DNA of 64,000 bases from Isochrysis galbana (GCA_018136815.1 CM030940.1:1763501-1827500), one strand, 5' to 3'. Numbered from the stretch's first letter, positions 12,510 to 23,050 are shown. The notes: generated by a model from the sequence alone, not told the origin. Made by a program: numbers and translations.

Positions 12510-13023
12510 GTGCTTTACTTAGGGGCTCGGGACATGTGGGGGGGCGGCCGCTGGCTCCGTGTGCATCGCGTGGTGCAGGTGTGTTTCTCCCTCCTCGCCC
12601 CCCCCCCCCCCCCCTCGGCCCTCCCTCCCACGAAACAAGGCACCCCCCCCCCCCCCGCTCTCGCAGGGAAGCGGGCTTGCGGTGGCCGCCGCCGGCGTCG
12701 CGCTCGCCGTCGCGTGGGTGCCCCGAGGGCGCCACTTCTCGCACCCCCATCACACGCTCGGGATCGTCGCCTTCGCCCTCGCCCTGCTGCAGCCGCTCAA
12801 CGCGCTCGTGCGCGGCACGCCCGGCGCCCGCACCACACGCCGCGCCGTGTGGCGGGTCGCGCACAAGGGGACGGGCTACGCCGTGCTCGGCGTGGGCGCC
12901 TACCAGGCCCTCTCGGGGCGCGCCCTCATGCCGAGCCAAGGCGACGCCGTTCTCGTCGCGTACGGGGTGCTCCTGGGCTCCTGGGCCTCTCCTTCGGGGT
13001 GCTCGCGGGGGGGCTCATGGTAG
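12510..13023 (+). pseudogene. Cytochrome b561-like domain, partial
   Basis: Two exons are readable, about 12510-12578 and 12667-13023, joined in phase by a C-rich GT-AG intron. The peptide has the b561 helix pattern with candidate haem ligands: W..VHRVVQ in the first helix, FSHPHHTLGIVAFALALLQPLNALVRG, then WRVAHKGTGYAVLGVGAYQALSG. These are the trans-membrane electron transfer domains often found after DOMON domains. No upstream DOMON or first helix can be found. At the 3' end the predicted frame stops at 13021-13023 in a G-rich stretch, whereas the +1 frame gives a hydrophobic helix (LLGLSFGVLAGGLMVG). Either a small indel or an unrecognised splice is present. A working truncated gene is possible, but a decayed or mis-assembled copy is more likely. 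Confidence 0.5.
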
Positions 13024-13029
13024 GGTGAG

Positions 13030-14180
13030 AGTGAGGGAAAGGAGACCAAATGAAGGCAAGCCGCCTGAGAAGAGAGCGCGAGCGCGATCCGCAGACCGCA
13101 GACCGTAGACCATCATGTTTGGCGATGGACAAATGAGTGCCTTGGCCGATCAGATTCAATGTGGGTTGATGTTGCGGTATAATCACACCGGTGACCTTGA
13201 GTAAGGAGTGAGTAATACGTTAGTAGTAGTAGAGTACGTGTGTGATGTGTGTCATTGTGCAAGTACTTTAATAATTAACGTTGCGCAAACGAGAGTCAAT
13301 GAGTGTCAATCCTCGCTCTATCTAGGTGAAAATAAAAGTGAAAAGCCCATTCATGTAGCCAAATACAGATAGCAGCGGCGGCGGGGCTATGGGCTATATG
13401 CAATATGCTATATGGCTATGTATAGGTAGCTAGGTCAGGCTAGCGCGCGAGCGCGGGAGCGCTCGCGCCTCGCAAAATATTTGCGAAATTTGGGGCAGTG
13501 AACGCGAAATCTAAGCGAAATATCCGAAGAAATTTGGGCGGGTTTCAAGCGAAATTCTGACCTGGCCCTAGCGCGCGACTGGCGACTGGGCATGCGAGGA
13601 TGATAGATAGGGCTCAAAAACTCGCCGGAGTTGTTCATCCTTGCCTTCATCACACATAGCCCAGGTGGCTTGCGCCGGCGGAGCGGCTTCACGGTGTCAA
13701 GTACCTCCGTCGCCCACCGCAAACAGAAAGCAACCTACGGCAGGCGGCACAGGCACAGGAAGGAGGGAGCAGAGGTAACAGAGTGATCGCGACGCCAATA
13801 AGGCGAGGGGGCGGGGCGACGCAGAGGGGGCGGGGCGGGGAAGGCTGCTATGCACCCACACACTTTGGTTCTCTTGAGCACGAGCTTCTGCGGAAGGACA
13901 GCCTTGTGCGCCAAGAACGCATACACGATGGCGGCGTTCGTCAGCGCGATGTCAATCGCGAATAGGATACCCTTTGTGCTTTGTGCTTTGTGCCCACCCG
14001 CACGACGCGCCGCGATCCCAGCGACAGCTTCTTCTGCAATTGGTCATGCCCGTCCATCGCGCTCCGGTAGAGGTGGGGGAGGCTGGGTATAAAAAAAAAC
14101 TCTGGCGGATCGGGAGATCGGGAGGCCCAAATTTTTTTATCGTGGGACCAGTTTCGTCTGGGGAGGGGAGCGGCGCGCGC
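13030..14180. other. Intergenic, no gene recognised
   Basis: Mixed composition, AT-richer at 13200-13420. A short inverted motif lies near 13440 (GCGCGCGAGCGCGGGAGCGC). No conserved protein frame or RNA gene is recognised. Confidence 0.5.
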
Positions 14181-14215
14181 TCCATGACCCCATCGTATTT
14201 CACGATACAATCGAG
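14169..14215 (-). repeat. Hairpin + ATGGAGCGCGC leader, copy 1
   Basis: On the minus strand a short hairpin (stem ATCGT/ACGAT, 14192-14206) precedes ATG (14185) followed by GAGCGCGC. Downstream the peptide begins MERAPLPSP. Similar arrangements occur at 18464, 31208, 39034 and 59029. This copy lacks the CAACTA start seen in the others. Confidence 0.5.
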
Positions 14216-14667
14216 GGCTGACTGAGGGCTGAGGGCTGCATCAAAGGATCGAGGCGTTCTTCTCCTCCTTCCTCGAATTGCGGATTTGCGGCCACAGGCA
14301 GGCCACAGCCGTAGGGCACCTAGACAACTGCAACTGCTGTCTTTCTAGCTTTAGCTATCGGTTGCCACGGGAGTAGGGAAAGGGCAGCACGCAATGGGCT
14401 CGAGTTTCGACCCGCCCACGTCCAGACGTCCAGACCCTCACCCCCCCTATGACCAAAACCGGTTCACTTCTCACTTCTCGAGCGCGCCCTCCTCATGGTG
14501 ATCGGAGACTGACGTCTTGAGCTCGGGTATGATCGCGAGCTTGCTCTGCTTCTCGGAGATAGAGATCGTTCAAGATGGCGTGCTGGGCTGCTGTAGATAC
14601 GGCGAGGCGAGCCGTGCCGCCCATCTCACTGCAACCTGTGCGCCTTTCCAGGTGAGCTCAAGCCGAG

Positions 14668-16293
14668 ATGCTGACATCCGGGTTGGGTATCGCGAGATGC
14701 CGCACGGATCTCCGCGAGATCATAGTACCACCGGCTAATTGGAAGGATTACTGCACCTCTCGTGTGGAGAATACAGCGACGGAAGGAACCCCACAGCCTT
14801 CTCCTCCGGGTCTCCCTGCCGCCTCCCTAGCCTCTCCCTTCCCTCCCACGGTGTCCACCCCCTGCGACACGGCGACCTCCATTGCGATCCACGAGACGTC
14901 CCAGCCACCGGTTCCTCCGCCTCCAAGACTTATGGTTCCCCACGCCAACACCAACGCCAACGAGATCAGCAGGGTCATGATAGAGATGCACGAATCACGA
15001 CGCGACGGGCTGATCAGTCCAGCCCATCTGCAAGGTGGGCGACACATACCGGGCTTTGCACGGAGCCACGCGTCGTCCAATCCCGCTCTTGAAGGCGCTC
15101 AAAACGAGACTACGGCCGCCATGGCGTTGAGCAACATGCTGAGTTTCCACCGCGCAAACATGGGCATCGGCATGCACTGCCCTGAGCTACGCACGCCCAC
15201 TCTGAAGCCGAGAGTGGGGACAGGCAGCGGTTATATGCTGTCGGCCCCACACAACCTCCAAAGCCCCGAAAAGAATAGCGCGGGAACTACTACAATTGAA
15301 GTTGCGCGAAAGCGCCAGCGCGAGTCTGCAAAGGGCGGAATTCATGCGTCAAAGAAAGGCCGCAACTCCTCTGGGTGCCTAGCATACTGCGCTCGGTCAG
15401 GCTACTGCTCGCGCTGTACACGCCGTTCGATTTCGATCTGCCCCCCATCAGCTGCTGCATTGGGGGCACTCGCCCCGAAATTTCCTCATCTGTCAATCGC
15501 GCCGCCAGTACGTGCCACCGTCCTGTCGAACCTCCCCAATGCCCTTGCTCGGCCCGGAACGGACGAAACGACTCGTCTGCTTGAGGCGCGAGAGACATGG
15601 CTACAGCTGCTCTCGCAGATTCCGGCTGTGTTACCCTGCAAAGGCGAGGCGTGGCTGCCTGCATACGAGCTGTTTTACCGCGCAACCGGGCAGGGCATTC
15701 TGGAGGAGACGGCGCTGAATCTGAGGCAATGGTATGCGGTGTGCTCAGCAGAGCGTGCATGCGGAGGCGGGCGCGCTGAGTGCAACAAGTTCTTGGCGAT
15801 GCTGCGATCCGTGGGATCATCATTCACTAACTCCGTGGAGAGCTCGTGCATGCCGCAGTCACATGACGCCAACTCTCGCCAACCCTTTGTGCCACCTACT
15901 GCGCCATCACCTTGCGCTAGAGTATCTAGTACTCAAAAGTTTGTGGCACCAGGCCAGCACCCTCACATGCAGGATGTGAGCCAGCATGGTATGCCCCATT
16001 CGGCTGCAACTGACCAGCTGCTGTCAGCCCAAACACCATTGTGGCCGTTTCCACAGATTCTGTCGTTCCCTGGAAATCTCCCTGATCCCACCCTGCGCAC
16101 CGCATGGCTGCCGTCGCAAGCAGCAGGCGGCCAAAACCATGCTGTTGCGTCGCCGCATTGGTCTTTGCCCCCGTGTCACTATCATCCGCACCGGTCGACC
16201 TCAGCAATGCGCCCCTATGCCCACCCTGGCGCGAGCATGACCACGGTGCAGTGGACCCCGCTCTCCGCTCCAAATCGTCTCGTAGATGGATGA
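14668..16293 (+). CDS. Uncharacterised Ser/Pro-rich protein with basic cluster
   Basis: A 541-codon open frame with no recognised domain. Most of it is Pro/Ser/Thr/His-rich and probably disordered. A bipartite basic cluster (ARKRQRESAKGG..ASKKGRN, ~213-232) is a plausible nuclear localisation signal. A more ordered, leucine-rich part (~298-370, ending LRQWYAVCSAERACGGGR) is followed by a conserved-looking NKFLAM helix. A small cysteine cluster (CLAYCARSGYCSRCTRR, ~237-253) could bind metal. The frame has ordinary codon use for the window and is far longer than chance frames nearby. It may be a lineage-specific nuclear protein or a domesticated element product. The first Met is taken by default, and an upstream exon ending near the AG at 14652 is possible. 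Confidence 0.45.
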   Translation: MLTSGLGIARCRTDLREIIVPPANWKDYCTSRVENTATEGTPQPSPPGLPAASLASPFPPTVSTPCDTATSIAIHETSQPPVPPPPRLMVPHANTNANEISRVMIEMHESRRDGLISPAHLQGGRHIPGFARSHASSNPALEGAQNETTAAMALSNMLSFHRANMGIGMHCPELRTPTLKPRVGTGSGYMLSAPHNLQSPEKNSAGTTTIEVARKRQRESAKGGIHASKKGRNSSGCLAYCARSGYCSRCTRRSISICPPSAAALGALAPKFPHLSIAPPVRATVLSNLPNALARPGTDETTRLLEARETWLQLLSQIPAVLPCKGEAWLPAYELFYRATGQGILEETALNLRQWYAVCSAERACGGGRAECNKFLAMLRSVGSSFTNSVESSCMPQSHDANSRQPFVPPTAPSPCARVSSTQKFVAPGQHPHMQDVSQHGMPHSAATDQLLSAQTPLWPFPQILSFPGNLPDPTLRTAWLPSQAAGGQNHAVASPHWSLPPCHYHPHRSTSAMRPYAHPGASMTTVQWTPLSAPNRLVDG

Positions 16294-16299
16294 TTCCAT

Positions 16300-17100
16300 T
16301 GAATCGTCCTTTGAGCCCTCGTTTCGTACGAAGGCGAGCGTGCTACAACCGCAGACACTCTTCGGCGGGCAATCGTGCTGGGCCGCTGTGGAAAGTGCCG
16401 CGCCGTCTCTAGACAGCGCCGCGCCTCTCTAGACAGCGCATTGCTCTCAGATACCATTCCTGGATCTTACATGGCTGCGATGTGATGAGCTCCGCTCTCA
16501 GCTTAGCTCTAGTACTTGTGCTACGATGCAACTACTTCTTGTTCACCAATCGCTCCATCGCTCGTCTATCGAGCCCTCTTTAGCGAAGCTCCTCAGCAAA
16601 CGAGCATGTCGTACATCTTTGGATAGTGCCGCGCCTCTTCTGGCAAGCGTCGCACCTCTTCTGGCAAGCGTCGCGCCTCTTCCGGCTGCGTAGACCATCC
16701 TGATCATCGCTGAAGCCATTGAACCGTGTAATATCGTTCAAATTCATGTTACTACGCAGCACGAATGCGGTGCATGATAGATTGCATTCGCTATGCCAGC
16801 GCGTGTACAAAGAGAGTGTCTTGACTGTGATCGATGCAGTTGAAGGCCGGAGGACATTCCCCCCACGTGCCATAGCCTGCCGTGCACCATGAACTTACTC
16901 TTTTTTCAACCTGTGCTCTTGCCATGCCCGTACATCGTTCATTGATGTGTAGCAATTGAGTGGATGCCAATGGAAAGCGGTTTTAGCTAGCAGTAATTGC
17001 TTTAAGGTAGTAAAATTATTTACACCCTTGAGGACCTTGATGATTTTACGCCTATGCATTTTATAGGTGACGCACATGAGAGAACGACACGGCATACATC
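16300..17100. other. Intergenic with short tandem GCGCCTCTTCTGG repeats
   Basis: Two clusters of short direct repeats occur: GCCGCGCCTCTCTAGACAGC (16400-16440) and CGCCTCTTCTGGCAAGCGTC (16627-16685). The remainder is of mixed composition with no supported gene. Confidence 0.5.
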
Positions 17101-18440
17101 AAATAGTACTGTGCGCGTAGAAATTATTGTGACCACACGGCAATCTCAATTGTGAGGCGTCTTTTGTCTTTTGCCCTCCACCCCGGGCACTAACTCCCCA
17201 TGGGTGACCCGTCGGCCCGTCGCTCTCACGATGAGCCATCCCGCACGAGATGCTCTCACCACCACAACCCAGACCCCCAGCGGGGTCGCGCCGGGTCTCA
17301 CACTCCCTAGCTCGCACAACTCTGCCCCTCGAGCTGATTTTTTTCTGAAGATCCAGGGCTGTTGTGGGTTGTGGGTAGGGGAGATCACGGGCGGCCGCTG
17401 CGCTCGAGCGCTCGAGGCAAGAGGGAGATCGCGTCCCCTTCTTTCTTCCCTTGCTCGCAGGTCCCATTCCCCCCGGCATTGCATCCGGGGTTCTCCCCCG
17501 CGGGATGCCGCCGCGTGACGTGGTACATTTAAGCGCCCACCTCCGGGAGGCGCCTGTGCCAATTCTTAAAAGGTGCAACCTGAGGTCCCCTTTTTTCACC
17601 CCCTCCCCCTCCCCACTTAAGTATAAAAGTATAGGAGCGCCCACACTTTGGAGGGTAGACCGGCGACTCGTCGCCCCTTATTTGAGGGACTATTTCTTCG
17701 TTGGTAGTGGAGGAGGTGTGGGTGGAGCTGTGGATCTTTATTGTTACTTACCAGCCAGAGTATATGATAGTCGACCTACGTCGGGCGACTCACCACGAAA
17801 AAGGACCGGGGGGGGGGGGGGGGGGGACTCTCGTCAGAAAAGAAGAACGGCCCTCACCAGCTCGCGCCGTGAGCGGTCCACGAGGAATAAATGCGCCACT
17901 GGGGTACGGGGTACTCTCGTCTCTCGTCGACTTGAGCCACTCCCTCTCCCTCTCCCTCTCTTGTCGCCCGCCGCCCCTCTTCGCCCGTTTGCTAACGCAA
18001 ACGGGGCTCGTTTCTCGTTTCTCACCACACTCCATACATAGGGGAGGTATGCAAATCCCCCCCCCTCTCTCCCTCGCTCCGCTCTCACGCTCTCACCCAT
18101 CTCTCTCCCTGCGGCGCGTCACCATGCGGCGCGCCACGGCCTGCTCTCAGCTCTCAGAGGTCCTTTGGGCGCTCCCAGAGGGCCAGCAAGGGCAGCTCAG
18201 GCAGCCCCTGGCCCCCCCTGCCTCTCCCACGCTCGCCTCGCTGGCCTTGGATGCCGCCCAGAGGCCTCTGTCTGCCTGGCGACCAGGGATGGGAGGGGAG
18301 TCAGTACGAGGGCAAGCCCAATGCCCAATGCAGGCAATCCGCCGTGACGAGAATCTCCCAAGGGCCGGAGGCGCTCTTGGATAGAAATTCGGGGTGTCAC
18401 TCAAACCTTCGTCCATCTCGGCGAGGGCAGCGGCAGCGAG
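17100..18440. other. Intergenic, low-complexity, no gene recognised
   Basis: GC-rich sequence with a G-run (17807-17826), CT-rich tracts (17938-17965, 18060-18115) and short AT islands. Frames on both strands are composition-driven; none shows a domain. Confidence 0.45.
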
Positions 18441-18492
18441 GGAGGGCGGCGGCGCGCGCTCCATGACCCTATCAGTTTACTGATAGTTGGAC
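18440..18492 (-). repeat. Hairpin + ATGGAGCGCGC leader, copy 2
   Basis: On the minus strand the sequence starts CAACTATCAG, forms a perfect 8-bp stem (CTATCAGT/ACTGATAG, 18469-18486), then GGTC and ATG (18464) GAGCGCGC. The following frame starts MERAPPPSLAAAALAEMDEG. The order matches the copies at 31208, 39034 and 59029. Confidence 0.65.
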
Positions 18493-18753
18493 GTCCATCT
18501 TCATATTAAGGTAGGAGCTCGAGCTCGAGGTCGTTGCCCTGCGCGTCGGTTCGGAGCTACTCGATCTCGGTCGTCTGGCGCCGCGGCCCGATCCTTCCCA
18601 GGGCACGAGCATTTTGTTCTTCTCATCATCTTGCCACTTCTCGAGTACGCCGGTGTACTTGGGCTGGGTGGAGTGCTGTGATGCCCCCATTGCATGCCAA
18701 ACGCCCCGGCCTTGACGCGCACCACCACGTTCTTCACGGAGCGGAGACTCTTC

Positions 18754-18960
18754 AATTTAGGCCTGTTTTGCCGGTTTTGGGTTACGCTTCGTTGTGGGGG
18801 CTCCCGGCTCCCGGGGGGGGTCTGGGGCCCAAAGGGCACCGAATATGTGCTAGATAGGTGTTTTCCGGGGTTTCTACCGCTTTACTTTGGTGTATTTCCT
18901 CAATCCTGACTTTTTCATTCTTACACCCTTAGAAGTTAAAATAGTGTTTGACCGCCCTAG
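18754..18960 (+). repeat. ~205-bp dispersed repeat, inverted partner at 21226-21425
   Basis: Aligns with the minus strand of 21226-21425: GGCCTGTTTTG, GGTTACGC, GTGGGGGCT, then GGGGTCTGGGGCCCAAAGGG, ATGTGCTAG, CACCCTTAGAAGTTAAAATA and TTTGACCGCCCTA. The two copies face each other and flank the PUB-domain gene. Confidence 0.8.
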
Positions 18961-18987
18961 AAGTGGGTCAGTAGGGCAGTCTCTCTC

Positions 18988-19017
18988 CTCCTGGCAAGCC
19001 ATCAGGCATGCCAGGAG
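18988..19017. repeat. Perfect 9-bp-arm palindrome
   Basis: CTCCTGGCA (18988-18996) and TGCCAGGAG (19009-19017) are exact reverse complements around a 12-base loop. It lies just downstream, in minus-strand sense, of the leader-like hairpin at 19094-19115. It could be a structured RNA segment or an element end. Confidence 0.5.
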
Positions 19018-19086
19018 CCAAGGAGGATGGGTGGTTCCTCCCCCATGGCAGGGGAGGAGTGGAGAGAGGGGGGGCTCGTGCCCCCC

Positions 19087-19116
19087 CATGGGTCAACCAA
19101 GTATAAACTTAGTTGA
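19087..19116 (-). repeat. CAACTA hairpin leader variant before an ATG
   Basis: The minus strand reads TTCAACTAAGTTTATACTTG, with paired arms TCAAC/GTTGA outside AAGT/ACTT, then ACCC and ATG (19089) GGGGGGC. The hairpin sequence is nearly the same as in copies 31208 and 59029, but the start codon is followed by G-rich sequence instead of GAGCGCGC. Confidence 0.45.
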
Positions 19117-19603
19117 ACTATTAGTTGACATCAAACATCAAAATGATTTAGATTTAAAATGACTTATGACTTCAACTTCAACTTCACAAGTTGCAATTTC
19201 AACTTTGCCTTCCATAGCGCTCAGGGGGGTCTTGAGTGTGTGCTAGCAAGGTGACAATCCTTGATTGCCTAGGGTGGAGCAGAGAATGGTTCCACAAACT
19301 TTTACTCAATACTTTCCATGGGGTAACCTCTTCCCAAAAGTCACCATGCTTCTTCTATGTGACTTTCAGTATACTCTATATACTGATACTGATGGCTGAT
19401 GGCTCGTCTACTGTGAACGTGTGGATCGCTCGTCGTCCCTAAACGCTGGGGCGCCTTGTGAACCTTGTGCTTGCCTTGCGCGCGCCGCAGACCGCTACAA
19501 CACTCCCTGGCTCCCCCTCCCCCCCTCCCCCCTCCTCTCCCGCCTCCCCCCCCCCGCACTCCCAACCTTCCTGCCCCCTTCGACTAACCCACCAACCCGC
19601 GTG

Positions 19604-20478
19604 ATGGCGCGTCCGACCATCGAGGAGGCTGTCGACCTGTTGCTCCGCAACGAGCCTGCGCTCTTCCGCCTCACCACAGAGACTCTCTTCCGCGTGAGCC
19701 AATCACTCCACCCGTGCCCATCTGCGTGGAGAGAGCTCCCCCTCCCACGAGGCCTCACGCGGCTCGGCCGCGCGGCTGCAACTCTAATGGTAGAGTCCAT
19801 CAAATATGGTCCGGTGGTGGTGGTGGTGGTGGTCAGGCATGGGGCACGGTGCGGCCGTGAAGAGGTGTCCACGTAGCGGCCTGCTTTCAGGTGTCTGCTA
19901 CATGCTCACCTGTCACAGGTGGTTAAGAACATCGAGACCTATCCAACGGAGGCACGGTACCGAGAACTTTCGACGAGTTCGGCGACGTACACGGCCAAAA
20001 TTGCTGGCGCCAAGGGTGGCGTCCGTTTTCTTAGGGCGCTTGGCTTTGAGCTCAAGACGGTCAAGGGATCGTCATCTGTTACTGAAAAGCCCGAGCAGCA
20101 CGAGGCCATGGTGCTCGCAGCGCCCGATGCGCAGACGCTGGCCGAGGGGAAACAGGCGCTTAAGGTAAGCGCTGCTCTCTCGCACCGCCAGCTTTAGCGC
20201 CCATGCACAGCACCATAAGCTCAATCGTGCACGACTCCTCTCCTCACTTTCTCTGAGAGTAGGCGGCCGTGAAGAAGTATGACGCAAAACAGGAGGCAGC
20301 GCGAGTGGCGGAGAACGCAGCGGCGGCCTTGAAGCTCAAGGAGCTGCAGGTCCTTTCGCAGCAAAACAATCAAAAAATCACTGAACAGACGCGCGCCGAA
20401 CGCGAGCGGATAAAACAAAAGATGCTTGCAGATAAATTTGAGCTTGAGCGGCAACGCGACCCGACCAACTTCAAGTGA
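19604..20478 (+). CDS. PUB-domain protein with C-terminal coiled coil
   Basis: Three exons, 19604-19693, 19919-20164 and 20263-20478, all GT-AG and phase 0, encode 183 residues. Residues ~5-85 match the PUB (PUG) fold: MARPTIEEAVDLLLRN..LFRLTTETLFR, then VVKNIETYPTEARYRELSTS and GGVRFLRALGFEL. PUB domains bind the C-terminal tail of the AAA ATPase p97/Cdc48 in PNGase, UBXN6 and HOIP. The C-terminal third is a charged coiled coil (KKYDAKQEAARVAEN to FELERQRDPTNFK). No UBX, UBA or transglutaminase domain is present, so this looks like a small stand-alone p97 adaptor, a role inferred from the domain. A CT/C-rich tract lies 30-110 bp upstream of the ATG. Confidence 0.8.
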
Positions 20479-20479
20479 G

Positions 20480-21225
20480 CCGCGCTCGGGCCGATGAGGC
20501 CAGGTGTATGCGGCGCGAATATTCTCACGACGGGATGGCCGAGAGGATTCCGGCGGGTGGCTTCCGCTTGGCCGAGTGCCTGGCCGTTGGCTAGCCTTGT
20601 GTACTGTGGGCGCTCTTCCTGCGTCACGCTTTGCACTGGTGTCACCTCGGGTTTTGATGTTGCGGCTCTAGATGCGGCTGGGAATGGATTGATAACACTG
20701 CTGTCATCGTGTTTTCTCTGCAGTGTCGATGGCAAGGATGCAAACAGCAGCAGGCACGCGACGTGACGTGGGCTGTGTGGAGCAGCGGACGCCATCGTCT
20801 ATTGCTAATGCGAGCGTGACAAAACAGCAGCAAACAACAACGTATGGCTTTGTGGCTATATTTGGCTTTCTTTAGGGAGGAATGTGCAGTCTTGGTCCTC
20901 CTCCTTGACGGTTGAGATCAAGGAAGGCTTCACATTGCTTTTGAATAACAAGTAGTACAAATACAAATACTTTTTGAAATCATTATACATTATATATCTC
21001 TTACTTAAGAGTAAGAGGCGGTTTAGAAGCACCTTTGAAAGTGCTTCGCGACAGTTGAGTGCTCTGAGTTCCATATATTAAATTACATAGACGCGTCTTA
21101 ATCACTTAAACGCACCTTATCTTCAAAGCGACCGCGACATGCAGCAGGTACGTCTAGGTCTAGGCCTTCCAGCTTGGAGAGTAGGAGTAGGAACTTCATG
21201 AAGGTGGTGATTTCCTCACTCTTAG
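20480..21225. other. Intergenic, AT-rich, no gene recognised
   Basis: Includes an AT-rich stretch (20930-21110) between the PUB gene and the inverted repeat. No supported coding frame. Confidence 0.5.
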
Positions 21226-21425
21226 TTAGGGCGGTCAAACAGCTATTTTAACTTCTAAGGGTGAAAATTGACCAAGTCAAGATTGAGGATTCATTACGAG
21301 ATTTTTGGATAAGGTGACCGGATAGGTGTAACTAGCACATTTCCGGTGCCCTTTGGGCCCCAGACCCCCCACGGTAGCCCCCACAGCGATGCGTAACCAA
21401 AATACGCGCAAACAGGCCAGAAATT
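21226..21425 (-). repeat. ~200-bp dispersed repeat, inverted copy of 18754-18960
   Basis: Reverse complement of the repeat at 18754-18960 with substitutions and a diverged middle. The MITE at 21431-21614 has inserted just inside the edge of this copy. Confidence 0.8.
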
Positions 21426-21622
21426 ACTATCCTACATGTGAAACACAGGAACAGTGTTTTTTTTCGGAGGCCCAAAACATATGTTTTTCGCTGTTTTATT
21501 TCGGGCGGCCCCCCTACCCCGCACATCTGTTTTTTACACTGTTTTTTTTCGACGGCAAAAAACATACTGTTTTTGCTGTTTTATTTCTAAGTTTGGCTGT
21601 GTTTCACATGTAGGATTACTAT
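21423..21622. mobile_element. hAT-like MITE with 18-bp TIRs and 8-bp target duplication
   Basis: Terminal inverted repeats CCTACATGTGAAACACAG (21431-21448) and its exact reverse complement (21597-21614) bound a 184-bp element. It is flanked by identical 8-bp direct repeats ATTACTAT (21423-21430 and 21615-21622). The inside is non-coding and T-rich, with two related blocks (CTGTTTTTTTTCGGAGG and CTGTTTTTTTTCGACGG). An 8-bp duplication is the hallmark of hAT transposases, so this is probably a non-autonomous hAT derivative. The perfect ends suggest a young insertion. Confidence 0.85.
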
Positions 21623-21990
21623 CTCGGAGGACTGACGTCCGACGGCGCGAGCGCGGGCGAGCGTCGGGCCGCTAATCGACGCGTCCCCGGCGCAGCGTGC
21701 CTCGGCCAGCCACAGCCATGCGCGTAGGCTGCCGGGTGCACCTACTACTACCCCCCAGCTACCCGCCGCCGCCTCATCGCAAATCGCCCCATCGCCCATC
21801 GCTTCCCTCGCTAGCGCGCCAACGGAGGGGTCCCGGAGCCCGGAGCGCCCGAGTTAGGCGTGCGCCCGGGCGCGCTGCGAAGGCTTTCATCGCCATCAGC
21901 CCGGTGTCCGGGCCAGCCAAGACACTGAATAAGCAGAATCCGCCGCGCCAGCGCCGCCAATCGCGCCAGCCGCGCAACGAGCCTCAGCCG

Positions 21991-22020
21991 GAGATCATAA
22001 ACCACATTTTATGATCTCGG
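21991..22020. repeat. 11-bp-arm hairpin
   Basis: GAGATCATAAA and its reverse complement TTTATGATCTC face each other around a 5-6-base centre (CCACAT). No coding frame or T-run terminator is attached. It may be an element end or a transcript hairpin. Confidence 0.6.
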
Positions 22021-22665
22021 AACGGGCGCAAAGTGCACAATGGCATCGACAATGTCAAGAAGTGGGAAACACCGTCCATTCGCCTATCTGGGTACTAGAA
22101 AGCACCAGCTAGCGCTGTTTTCGCTCTGCTCATAAAAACAACTCGCCACTCCTTGTGTCTTGTGTTAAACATCTACGAGTAGAGTGCAAGACCTTTTACC
22201 TTCTACCGTTGATGCCAAGCGCTCCCATCAACGGCTCATAAAAACAAAACCCATCAACGCCGCCCCTTCCCCCCCCGGCTTGCCCCCCGCGGCTTCCTCG
22301 ATGTGACGGGGGCTTCCTCTTTTACGTACTTTCCTCGCACTATTACTCACCCCCACCATGGCCAAGGCCCCGCGCGCGGCTGGCGCGGGCCGCTTGCTCC
22401 CTCCCAACGGCCTGGGTGCGGGAACCCTCAGACCGAGAGAGGAGCGAGGAGAGAGGGAGAGAGCAGAGATTGGACTGCTAGATTAGGTATTCAAAGCAAG
22501 CGAACAATTAATAAACGGGGGCTGGCAAGGGGGAAGATATTATCCTTAGGTATCAAGCGTTAGATATTCTCAATTTTCACCATTTTTGAAATTTAACAGC
22601 ACAATCTTCTGCCGCATCTCGACACAAAAGATGCCCATTCACCCCATCTCCTAGCCTCTTCTCCA

Positions 22666-22673
22666 TATAAAAA
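22666..22673 (+). promoter_or_regulatory. TATA-box-like motif upstream of CCT delta
   Basis: TATAAAAA lies about 380 bp before the CCT delta ATG and is followed by a pyrimidine-rich stretch (22800-23045). A core promoter role is inference from position only. Confidence 0.25.
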
Positions 22674-22794
22674 CAGCACCCATCCCATATTCCCCAACGC
22701 ACTCCGTCAGACACCTCATTTTTCTCCCTTCACACCTCACAACTTCTCTGTAAACACAATGTCCCATTCCATCATCACAGGGCAGCTTTCACTC

Positions 22795-23045
22795 TCTTTG
22801 CAGCCTCTCTCTCTTTCGCCTCTCTCTCTCTCTCTTCCCCCCCCCCCCTCCGCCCCCCCCCCCCCCCCCCCCCCCCGCGCGCCTCCCCCCGACTCGCGCC
22901 CCCCCCGCGCGCTCTCTCTCTCTCTCTCCCCCCCCCTCCCCCTCCCCCCTTCCCCCCCCCTTCCCTCCCTCTTCTCTTCTTGTCACACCCCCGTTTTTTC
23001 ACCTCTCCACCGCTCCTCCTCTGCCCGTCTCCTCACCCCTTCCCC
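22795..23045 (+). repeat. Pyrimidine tract before CCT delta start
   Basis: CT dinucleotides alternate with C-runs up to the start codon at 23051. A second CT-rich tract (23160-23300) lies in intron 1. Frames through it are Ser/Pro/Leu repeats and not coding. Confidence 0.8.
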
Positions 23046-23050
23046 TCGCC

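Noticed and set aside
17100-17644. 181-codon minus-strand frame and overlapping plus-strand frames
   Set aside because: Compositional; no domain, and equal support on both strands.
18440-18492. Helitron 3' end (hairpin near CTRR)
   Set aside because: The hairpin is at the 5' side of a conserved ATG, hairpin sequence varies among copies, and no CTRR or TC terminus is found.
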